NCBI GenBank assembly: GCA_021815805.1
Contig: JAKAZQ010000027.1
Coordinates: forward strand, 1 to 44,811
Direction: 5' to 3'
Origin: Pseudomonadota bacterium
GTDB taxonomy: Bacteria > Pseudomonadota > Gammaproteobacteria > Burkholderiales > Burkholderiaceae_C
Length of the DNA: 44,811 nt
A program made the translations under genes and the position numbers. The number at the start of each line of letters is the position of its first letter. Within the stretch, counting starts at the first letter, position 1. Shown in pieces: positions 15,860 to 25,254 of the stretch. Below the pieces are notes generated by a model that was not told the DNA's origin, did no database searches, and saw only the letters and a program-made list of their open reading frames with translations.

Positions 15860-17851
15860 CTACAGGCCGAACGGATACGTCTCGGGCAAGCCGTCCAGCG
15901 CCAGCGCGCCGAGCGGCGTGACTGCGCTGGTGCGGTCCATCCAGACATACTCGTCGAACTGGCGCGGCAGCACCGACTCGAAGTAGTGGCTGGCCAGTTC
16001 ACTGTCGGGGCGGTAGATCACGCCGACCGCGCGCTGCAGGCGCGCCTGCAGCAGGCCGCCGACGTCGTCGCCGGGCTGCGTGCCGCGCAACGGCAGCAGC
16101 AGTCCGGGCATGCCGCTGTCGTGGAACACGCGCTCGTAGCTGTGCGCCGCCGACGGGCGCAGCCTCATGACCTCCATCGGTGCATCCCACTGCCGGGCCG
16201 CCGCGACCTCGCCGCCATGGGTTCCGAAGCCGATGCTGTAGGCGCGCTCGCCGAACACCTTGCGGCACAGGCGCCCGATGTTGAACTCGCCGCGCAGCGC
16301 CATCTCGGTGGCGGCGGAGTCGCCGATGTGCGCGTTGTGCGCCCAGATCACGGCGCGGCTTTGCGGGCCGCGGAAGTCCAGCAGGGTGCGCAGGGTCTCG
16401 AACATGTGTCCGTCGCGCAGGTTCCAGGACGCACGCGAACCGTAGTACATGGTGCGGTAGTAGCGCTCGGCATTCGCCACCAGGCGCGCGTTCTGCAGCG
16501 CATCGAGAAAGCCCTCGCCGTCGAGCGGGCTGTAGGCCGCGTGGCTGTGCAGCATGTCGCGCAGCATGGCGACCACCTCGTTCTCGCACGAGCGGTAGCG
16601 CGCCGTCAGCGCGGCCTGGGCGTAGGCGGCCGGGTCGCCCTCCCACGGACTGAGGCAGCCGTAGCGCCGGCGCGCGACGCGCGCCGTCTCCGGGTCGATG
16701 CGCTCGAGATAGTCCAGCACGCGCTCGATCGAGCCGTAGAGGCTGTACAGGTCGAGCCCGTAGAACGCGACGCGCCGCGTCGGCTGCAGCCCGGCATTGA
16801 AGCCATGCAGCCAGTCGACGAAGTCCGCGACCTCGCGGTTGCGCCACATCCAGGTGGGAAAGCGCGCGAAGGCCTGCCACTGCGCCGGCGCGGACGCGGC
16901 GTGGCGCACGTAATGGTCGATGCGCGCGGCGTCCGGCCAGTCGGCCTCGACCGCGACGAAGTCGAAGCCGCGACGCTCGATCAGGGCACGCGTGAGGCGC
17001 TGGCGCATGCGATAGAACTCGGCGCTGCCGTGCGAGGACTCGCCGATCAGGACCACGCGCGCCAGGCCGATGCGGCGCAGCAGCGGCTCCAGATCCGCCT
17101 GCTCGAGATCGTCGAAGGCCTCGCCCGCGGCGCCCACCGCGGCCGCCAGCCGCGCCTCCCCGGCCGGCACCGCGGCGCCCTGGCGCGGCAGCCCTGCCGT
17201 TTCCACGAAGGAGCCGCCGAGCAGCGGCGCGAGGTGCAGGTCGGCGACGTCCTCCTGCTGGTACTGCAGCTCGGAAATGCGGCGCACGCGCACCAGTTCC
17301 TGGGCGCGCGCGGCGCCGCCGGCGTACAGGACCAGCCGGCCGCCGCGCGCCAGCTGCTCGCGCAGCGCAAGCGACGGGTCGGCATGGCCGGGGTGCACCA
17401 GCACGGCGTCGAACGGTGCCTGCGACGGCCAGCCGGCCGCCGCGTCGCCGTGCATCACATGCACGTTGCGCGGCCCGCTGCGCGAGAAGCGCTCGGCCGC
17501 CTGCTCGGCCACGCGCGCGTCCGGCTCCACGCTGTAGACATCGGCGGCGATGCGCGCCAGCACGGCGCTGCCATAGCCGCAGCCGGTGCCGATCTCCAGC
17601 ACCTTCTCGCCGCCGCGCAGCCCCAGCGCGGCGATGCCCAGCGCCAGCGCGTAGGGTTGTTCGAGCAGGCGCCCCTGCGGCAGCGGCAGCGAGGTGTCCT
17701 CGTAGGCGAATTCGCGCATCTCGGGGGGCAGGAATTCCTCCCGCGGCACGTCGAGCAGCGCGTCCAGCACGAGCGGCTCCTGCACGCCTCGCGCGATGAT
17801 CTGGTGTTGCACCATCCATTGCCGGCGGCGCGGGAAGTCAGGCTGGGGCAT
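15860..17851 (-). CDS. Isoaspartyl O-methyltransferase-like / erythromycin-esterase-like fusion protein
   Basis: A 663-aa two-domain protein. Residues 1 to about 215 are a SAM-dependent PCMT-like domain (motif I VLEIGTGCGYGSAVLA at 84-99; HGDAAAGWP; FDAVLVH). The usual PCMT active-site motif GQTISQP reads GRLLEQP (60-66), so the conserved Thr and Ser are replaced. Residues from about 250 on are an erythromycin-esterase-like domain with the family Glu and His (GESSHGSAEF), VEADWPDA and the second His in WAHNAHIGD. Shine-Dalgarno GGAG is 7 nt from the ATG. Such fusions occur in stress-related loci. No antibiotic link is implied by context; damaged-protein or ester repair are guesses. Confidence 0.85.
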   Translation of the reverse strand: MPQPDFPRRRQWMVQHQIIARGVQEPLVLDALLDVPREEFLPPEMREFAYEDTSLPLPQGRLLEQPYALALGIAALGLRGGEKVLEIGTGCGYGSAVLARIAADVYSVEPDARVAEQAAERFSRSGPRNVHVMHGDAAAGWPSQAPFDAVLVHPGHADPSLALREQLARGGRLVLYAGGAARAQELVRVRRISELQYQQEDVADLHLAPLLGGSFVETAGLPRQGAAVPAGEARLAAAVGAAGEAFDDLEQADLEPLLRRIGLARVVLIGESSHGSAEFYRMRQRLTRALIERRGFDFVAVEADWPDAARIDHYVRHAASAPAQWQAFARFPTWMWRNREVADFVDWLHGFNAGLQPTRRVAFYGLDLYSLYGSIERVLDYLERIDPETARVARRRYGCLSPWEGDPAAYAQAALTARYRSCENEVVAMLRDMLHSHAAYSPLDGEGFLDALQNARLVANAERYYRTMYYGSRASWNLRDGHMFETLRTLLDFRGPQSRAVIWAHNAHIGDSAATEMALRGEFNIGRLCRKVFGERAYSIGFGTHGGEVAAARQWDAPMEVMRLRPSAAHSYERVFHDSGMPGLLLPLRGTQPGDDVGGLLQARLQRAVGVIYRPDSELASHYFESVLPRQFDEYVWMDRTSAVTPLGALALDGLPETYPFGL

Positions 17852-17886
17852 CGCGTTTCTCCACGGCTGCGGCGCACGATGGGCGC

Positions 17887-17929
17887 AGTGTGCGCCAGCC
17901 GCCGCCCCCCTTTCCTTGACGTGGAGCAG
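17887..17929 (-). promoter_or_regulatory. Candidate FNR-type promoter of the methyltransferase/esterase fusion gene
   Basis: Read toward the gene, CTGCT-CCAC-GTCAA (17929 to 17916) matches 7 of 10 positions of TTGAT-N4-ATCAA. CACACT (17892 to 17887) follows 23 nt downstream and shares ACACT with the phasin -10 candidate. The centre is about 71 bp from the ATG. It fills the 106-nt gap after the beta-CASP nuclease gene. Confidence 0.4.
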
Positions 17930-17957
17930 CTTGGCCACCGCGCCCGCCCCGGCGCGC

Positions 17958-19355
17958 TCAGCGCAGCAGGATCGGCTCGCCGGCGCCGGGGATCTGGTGC
18001 GCCACGCCGTGCTGCTCGAGCAGTTCGGCGAAGCTGCGCGTGGCGCGGTCGAGATCCCCGTGCACCAGGAAGACGCGCCGCGGCGTTCCGCAGGCCGTCA
18101 GCCAGGCGAGCAGTTCGCTGCGCCCGGCGTGGGCCGAGAAGCCGTTGATGGTGTGCACGTGCGCCCGCACCTCGACCTGCTCGTCGAACAGGCGCACGCT
18201 GTCGGCGCCGTCGATGATGCGCCGGGCCAGCGTGCCCTGCGCGGCGAAGCCGACGAACACCACGCTGGCCGACGCGTTGCCCAGGTTGTGGCGCAGATGG
18301 TGGCGCACCCGCCCGCCGCTGCACATGCCCGAGCCGGCCATGATCACCGCGCCGCCGCGGACGCTGTTGATGGCCATGGACTCGGCGGTGTCGCGGGTCA
18401 TGCGCAGGCCCGGCAGGCTCAGCGGGTCGCTGCCGTGCAGGCGGCGCGCGAACTCCGGGCGCAGGCAGGCCGGATAGCGCAGGAAGATCTCGGTCGCCGA
18501 GATGGCCATCGGCGAGTCGAGGAACACCGTGAGGTGGCGCGGCAGGTCGCCGTGCTCGATGCCGTGACCCAGCGCGTACAGCACCTCCTGCGCGCGCTCG
18601 AGGGCGAAGGTGGGAATGATCACGTTGCCGCCGCGCGCGTGGGTCTGCGCCACCACCTGCACCAGTTCGTCCACCGACTCCGTCCAGCCGCGGTGGTCGT
18701 GATCGCCGTAGGTGGTCTCCATGACCACGTAGTCGGGGGCCTCGCCGGGCGGCTGCGGATCGCGCAGCAGCGCGCGCCCGGGGTTGCCGATGTCCCCGGA
18801 GAAATACACCGTGCGCCGCTGCCCGGCGTCGTCGAGTTCGAGCAGGATGGACGCCGAACCCAGGATGTGCCCGGCGTCGAGGAAGGTCGCGTGCACGCCG
18901 TCGGCCACCGCGAGGCGCTGGCCGTACGGCGCGCTGGTGTCGAAAAAGTCCATGCTGTGGAAGGCGTCGGCCAGCGTGTACAGCGGCTGCGCCGAGACGT
19001 CGTGACGCCATGGATGGCGCTGCGCGCGACGCGCTTCCTCCTCCTGCAGCCCGGCCGCGTCGGCCAGCACCAGGCGTGCCAGTTCGCGGGTCGCCACCGT
19101 GCACGCGATGCGCCCGCGAAAGCCCCGCTTGACCAGCAGGGGGATGCGCCCGCAGTGGTCCAGGTGCGCATGGCTGAGCAGCAGCACGTCGATGCTCGCC
19201 GGATCGAAGCCGAAGTCCTGCGCGTTTTCCTCGACCAGCTCGCGCCCGCCCTGGAACATGCCGCAATCGACCAGCACGCGGGCACGCCCGGTCTGGATCA
19301 GGTGGCACGAGCCGGTGACCTGCTTGGCCGCGCCGTGGCAGGAAAGCCGGATCAT
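17958..19355 (-). CDS. Metallo-beta-lactamase/beta-CASP RNase
   Basis: A 465-aa protein of the CPSF73/YsxB-like bacterial RNA exo/endonuclease group. The metal-binding motif HAHLDH is at 62-67, AGHILGSA and SGDIGNPG follow, and the beta-CASP region carries PTFALERAQEVLY, GSGMCSGGR and the final NGFSAHAGRSEL and LVHGD motifs. The expected acid and His ligands all appear present. It would cleave RNA in the cytoplasm. Shine-Dalgarno GGAGG precedes the ATG, and the start overlaps the stop of the PRPP-synthetase-like gene (ATGA). With the NMP phosphorylase upstream it may feed nucleotides from RNA turnover into salvage; this is inference. Confidence 0.9.
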   Translation of the reverse strand: MIRLSCHGAAKQVTGSCHLIQTGRARVLVDCGMFQGGRELVEENAQDFGFDPASIDVLLLSHAHLDHCGRIPLLVKRGFRGRIACTVATRELARLVLADAAGLQEEEARRAQRHPWRHDVSAQPLYTLADAFHSMDFFDTSAPYGQRLAVADGVHATFLDAGHILGSASILLELDDAGQRRTVYFSGDIGNPGRALLRDPQPPGEAPDYVVMETTYGDHDHRGWTESVDELVQVVAQTHARGGNVIIPTFALERAQEVLYALGHGIEHGDLPRHLTVFLDSPMAISATEIFLRYPACLRPEFARRLHGSDPLSLPGLRMTRDTAESMAINSVRGGAVIMAGSGMCSGGRVRHHLRHNLGNASASVVFVGFAAQGTLARRIIDGADSVRLFDEQVEVRAHVHTINGFSAHAGRSELLAWLTACGTPRRVFLVHGDLDRATRSFAELLEQHGVAHQIPGAGEPILLR

Positions 19356-20299
19356 GGCGCCTCCACGCTGCGCGCCGCGCCGATGCCGCGCAGCGCGTCG
19401 ACGAGTTCGGCGTCGAGCCCGATGCGCTCGACGCCGGCCGGCGCATCCACGCTGTCGCTGCACGCCACGCGCGCGGCGCCGGCGCCGCGCAGCCGTTGCA
19501 GCGCGCCCGGCGCGAACAGCCCGTGCGTGACCACGCACACGGCGCCCTGCAGCCCCTGTGCGCGCAATGGCCCGAGCACCGCGGCGAGGGTCGCGCCCGA
19601 GCTCGCGATGTCGTCCAGCAGCACCGGCGTGCGCCCGCGCCAGCGCCGCATATCGGGCAGCTCGCTCGACACCTCGCGATCGCCCCGCCGCTGCTTGTGC
19701 AGCACGAGCATGGGCGCCGCCACGCGCGCCGCCACGTCGGCGACCCACTGCCGGCTTTCGGCGTCCGGGCCGATGAGCAGCGGATGCGCGACCTCGGCGC
19801 CGATCCAGCGCGCGATCGGCCCGGCCGCATGCACCACGCGCGAGCGCAGCGTATACACCTCGGCCAGCGAGGCGATGCGGTGCAGGTGCGGATCGACGGT
19901 GATCAGCCAGTCGAAATGCTGCGAAAGCCAGCGCGCGTAGATGCGCGCCGAAACCGCCTGGCCCGGCGCGAAGGCACGATCCTGGCGCATGTAGGCCAGG
20001 TACGGCGCGACCAGGCCGAGCCGGGTGGCGCCGAGTTCGCGCAGCGTCGCCGCCGCCATGAGCAGCGGCACGCTGCGCGCGTCCGGGTCCTGCAGCGTGC
20101 AGACCAGCGCGGCCGGGCCGCGCGGCGCCTGCACGCGCACCAGCGACTCGCCGTCGGGAAAGCGATGCAGTTCGAGCTGCGCCAGCTGCGCCGCGTCCGC
20201 CAGGCCGGCGACCAGCGCCTCGGCGCGCGCCTCGTTTCCCGGCATGGCATAGACCTGCAAAGGGTGCGCTGCGAGCGCGCGGCATGCGACAGGGCTCAT
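19352..20299 (-). CDS. Ribose-phosphate pyrophosphokinase (PRPP synthetase) family protein
   Basis: A 315-aa Prs-family protein that would make PRPP from ribose-5-phosphate and ATP. The ATP-binding segment YMRQDRAFAPGQ (103-114), the metal site DPHLH (136-140) and the PRPP loop LLDDIASSGATL (227-238) are visible. These differ from the housekeeping class I Prs motifs (RQDRK..RVPIS, DLHADQIQGF, VDDMIDTAGT) and look closer to the archaeal/class III-type forms. It overlaps both neighbours by 4 nt: the phosphorylase stop upstream and the RNase start downstream. It is probably an accessory Prs dedicated to this operon. Its substrate could be ribose phosphates released by the neighbouring phosphorylase; this is inference. 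Confidence 0.87.
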   Translation of the reverse strand: MSPVACRALAAHPLQVYAMPGNEARAEALVAGLADAAQLAQLELHRFPDGESLVRVQAPRGPAALVCTLQDPDARSVPLLMAAATLRELGATRLGLVAPYLAYMRQDRAFAPGQAVSARIYARWLSQHFDWLITVDPHLHRIASLAEVYTLRSRVVHAAGPIARWIGAEVAHPLLIGPDAESRQWVADVAARVAAPMLVLHKQRRGDREVSSELPDMRRWRGRTPVLLDDIASSGATLAAVLGPLRAQGLQGAVCVVTHGLFAPGALQRLRGAGAARVACSDSVDAPAGVERIGLDAELVDALRGIGAARSVEAP

Positions 20300-21819
20300 G
20301 ACGGATCCAGATGCACGATGCCGGGGTGATGGCGCACGAAATCCAGCGCGTAGTCGAGCTCGCCCTGGGATTCGGCATGCAGGTCGAACAGCGGCTGGCC
20401 GCGCTGCACCCGCTCGCCCACGTGCACATGCAGCAGCAGCCCGGCGGTGCAGGCGTGCGGAGCGCCGGCGAGCTTGGCCGCGCGCGCCAGCAGGCGATTG
20501 TCGATGCGCTGCACGCAGCCGGTATGCGGCGCCGGCACCGGGCGCTGGAACGGCGCCACGCCGGGCTCGCGCAGCGCGCCCTGCGCGCGGCAGATGGCCT
20601 CGAACTTGCGCCAGGCGCTGCCGTCGGCGAGGCTGTGCGCGGCCAGCTCGCGTGCCGCCTGGCCCGACTCCAGGCCGCCCAGCTCGATCACCGCGGCCGC
20701 CAGGTCGAGCGCGCGTCGGCGCAGGTCGTCGGGCGCATCGGCGTGGTTCTGCAGCACGCGCAGCACGTCGTGCGCCTCCAGCGCCGGGCCGACGCCGCGC
20801 CCGACCGGCTGCGAGCCGTCGGTGATCAGCCCGAGCAGCCTGAGCTCGAGGGCGCGCGCGCTGGCCTGCAGCGCGTGCAGCAGCGACTGCGCCTGCTGCG
20901 CGCTGCGCACCTTGGCGGTCGGCCCGGTGGGGATGTCGATGACCACGTGCGTGGCGCCGGCGGCGGCCTTCTTGGACAGCACCGAGGCCACCAGTTGCGC
21001 CTCGCTGTCCAGGTCGAGCATGCGCTCGACGCGGATCAGCAGGTCGTCGGCCGGACTCATGTTCATGGCGCCGCCCCAGACCATGCAGGCGCCCTCGCTT
21101 TCGACCACGCGGCGCATCTGCGCCAGGTCGAGATCGACGCGGGTGATGGTCTCCAGCGTGTCGGCGGTGCCGGCCGGCGACGTGATGGCGCGGGAGCTGG
21201 TCTTCGGCATGAGCAGGCCGAGCGCGGCGGCGATCGACACCACGATCGGCGTCGTGCGGTTGCCGGGCAGGCCGCCGATGCAGTGCTTGTCGACGACCAC
21301 GCCCTGCGGCCAGCTCATGCGCGCGCCGGCATGCACCATGGCGCGCGTGAGGCTGGTGACCTCGCCGCTGCTCATGCGCCCGCCGGCGCAGGCGACGAGG
21401 AAGGCCGCGATCTCGACATTCGACAGCCGGCCGTCGACGATCTCGCCGATCACCGCCTCGAAGGCGCCCTCGCGCAACGCGCCGCCGAAGACCTTCGCGC
21501 GCACATGGCTCATGGCGTCGCTGGCGCGGGCGAAGCGAAAGCGCAGGCGCTCGTCGCTGCGCGGCTGCAGGCGATGCCAGGCGGCCTCCGACAAGCCGAC
21601 CTCGCCGGGCGCCAGCAACTCGCCCTGTCGCAGGATGTTCAAGGTGGCGACGATCGAGCGCGCATCTCCCAGCACCTCGATGCGGGCATGCGCCTCGAAA
21701 CCCTCGGCGCGCACCACCGGCGAGTCGGCGCGCAGCACCACCACCGGCTCGTGGTGGGTGTCGATCCCCAGGCGGCGCGGCAACAGCGAGAACGGCGGCG
21801 CGGCGGGCGCTTGCTCCAT
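20296..21819 (-). CDS. AMP/NMP phosphorylase (thymidine phosphorylase family, long archaeal-type form)
   Basis: A 507-aa member of the nucleoside phosphorylase II family. It has the ~85-residue N-terminal domain found in archaeal AMP phosphorylases and absent from E. coli DeoA (440 aa). Key segments: KHCIGGLPGNRTT (178-190), KTSSRAITSPAGTAD (206-220) and a C-terminal SQPVGRGVGPALEA. AMP phosphorylase splits NMP with phosphate into base and ribose-1,5-bisphosphate; the long form plus these motifs favour that over thymidine phosphorolysis. It is the first gene of a three-gene overlapped operon. GGGGGAG precedes the ATG, and an FNR-like promoter candidate lies upstream. The activity has not been shown for this bacterial branch to my knowledge. 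Confidence 0.88.
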   Translation of the reverse strand: MEQAPAAPPFSLLPRRLGIDTHHEPVVVLRADSPVVRAEGFEAHARIEVLGDARSIVATLNILRQGELLAPGEVGLSEAAWHRLQPRSDERLRFRFARASDAMSHVRAKVFGGALREGAFEAVIGEIVDGRLSNVEIAAFLVACAGGRMSSGEVTSLTRAMVHAGARMSWPQGVVVDKHCIGGLPGNRTTPIVVSIAAALGLLMPKTSSRAITSPAGTADTLETITRVDLDLAQMRRVVESEGACMVWGGAMNMSPADDLLIRVERMLDLDSEAQLVASVLSKKAAAGATHVVIDIPTGPTAKVRSAQQAQSLLHALQASARALELRLLGLITDGSQPVGRGVGPALEAHDVLRVLQNHADAPDDLRRRALDLAAAVIELGGLESGQAARELAAHSLADGSAWRKFEAICRAQGALREPGVAPFQRPVPAPHTGCVQRIDNRLLARAAKLAGAPHACTAGLLLHVHVGERVQRGQPLFDLHAESQGELDYALDFVRHHPGIVHLDPS

Positions 21820-21849
21820 GACTCCCCCGCGTATATGTGGGATAGCCCC

Positions 21850-21890
21850 AGCATACCCCTGCGGGAAAATGGAACCTTGACCTGGTGTCG
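21850..21890 (-). promoter_or_regulatory. Candidate promoter of the phosphorylase-Prs-RNase operon
   Basis: Read toward the gene, CGACA-CCAG-GTCAA (21890 to 21877) has one good FNR half-site and a poor other half (4 of 10 overall), but it shares CCAGGTCAA with the phasin site. TATGCT (21855 to 21850, 4 of 6 to TATAAT) follows 21 nt downstream, giving a leader of about 24 nt. The rest of the 159-nt gap down to the kch stop shows nothing else. Confidence 0.4.
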
Positions 21891-21978
21891 TGTCCCGCGA
21901 ACAACGGCCAGGGAATTCGCGTGCCAGCGCGGCGCCGCGCGCCGTGCCGCATCGCCGGGCGCGAACACCGCCTGCCCG

Positions 21979-23189
21979 TCAGTCCGTGTGCGCGAACAAA
22001 AGCCGGGACACCGTCTCGTTGTCGATCGGCTCGTCGAACAGCGAACGCACCAGCAGATCGCTGCCCAGCACCTGGGGCGCGAACAGCATGTCCGGCTGCA
22101 CGCGGCGGATTTTCGCCAGGTGGCGGGCGTCGTTGACCCCGGCGATGGTCTTCACCGTCGGCGCCAGTTCCTTCACGGCCAGCACGGCGAAGGCATTCTC
22201 GGCGTCGTCGTCGCGCAGCGTCAGCACGGCCTGCGCGTGCGGCACCCCGGCGAGTTCGAGCACCTCGTTGCGCGTGGCGTCGCCGACCACCACGTCGGCG
22301 TCGGCCGGAAACGGCGAGGCCTGGCCCGGGGCCAGCACCACGGTGACCGCGACGCCGCGCTGCTGCAAGGCCCGCCAGGCTGTGTAGGCCAGCGCCGAGC
22401 CGCCCAGAATCACGAAATGATTGCGCCTCTGCTGCTTTTGCATGCGTCCCTCCAGAGCCCGTTTGATGCTGCCGCCGACCACCGGCCCGATGACCACCGA
22501 CAAGGTGGTGGCGAACACCGTGATGCCCAGCACGATGAGCGAGACCGTGAACATGCGCGCGTGCAGCGTGCGCGGCACGATGTCCCCGTAGCCGACCGTG
22601 GACATGGTCTCGATGGCGTAGTACAGCGCGCTGCCGAGGTCGCGGATGGGCGGCGTGTAGCCCTCGCCGAACCACAGGCTTCCCAGGGTACCGTACAGCA
22701 GCAGGCTGCCGATGCTCAGCAGCGCGAACAGCGAGCCGGCGGCGATGCTGCTGCGATGAAAGCGCCGGGCGTAGACCAGCAGCACCAGCACCAGCAGTGC
22801 GCAGGCGCCGAGCGCGGACAGCGGGCGCGGCACGCTCACGAGCATGAGGCCGCCGGCGAGCAGGCCGAGCAACAGCGCGATCAGCCACGCCAGACGCGCC
22901 CGCGTCGGCAGCGCGAAGGCCATCACGATGAGCCCGAGGCCCGGCATGGCACGCGGCAGCACCATGAGGTCGGCCAGGCCCGGCACGCCCGCGGAGGCGT
23001 CGAGCAGGTGCAGCGAGCCGCCGATGCCGGCGAACTGCGGGCGCAGCACGAGCCCTCCGGCCAGCGCGCACAGCAGCGCCGCCAGGGCCTGCGGGCCGTG
23101 GCGCTTCCAGCCGCCGCGCAGGCGCCCGAGCAGCAGCATGCCCTGGCGGCGCAGGCGCCGCCACCAGGGCTCGCGCGCGGCCTGCTGGC

Positions 23190-23193
<4 letters not shown>
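21979..23193 (-). CDS. kch: Kch-type potassium channel with RCK/TrkA-N domain
   Basis: A 404-aa inner-membrane channel. About six membrane segments span residues 35-245, with the selectivity filter TVGYGD at 199-204. A cytosolic RCK domain starts near 254 (HFVILGGSALA) and continues with VVVGDATRNEVLELAGV, DDDAENAFAVL and the C-terminal MLFAPQVLGSDLL. These align closely in memory with E. coli Kch (417 aa), including its non-canonical Rossmann loop. The start is GTG at 23193, overlapping the stop of the FAD oxidase (GTGA). Last gene of the wrbA-oxidase-kch series. NAD(H) or redox control of K+ flux would fit the neighbours but is inference. Confidence 0.91.
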
Positions 23194-25252
<2,059 letters not shown>

Positions 25253-25254
25253 CT

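Noticed and set aside
15860-17851. Antibiotic-resistance gene (erythromycin esterase)
   Set aside because: Only the distant family fold matches; it is fused to a methyltransferase-like domain in a metabolic island with no mobile element or resistance neighbours.
20296-21819. Simple deoA thymidine phosphorylase
   Set aside because: The ~85-residue N-terminal extension and the KHCIGGLPGN and KTSSRAITS motifs fit the AMP phosphorylase branch better than the E. coli DeoA branch.
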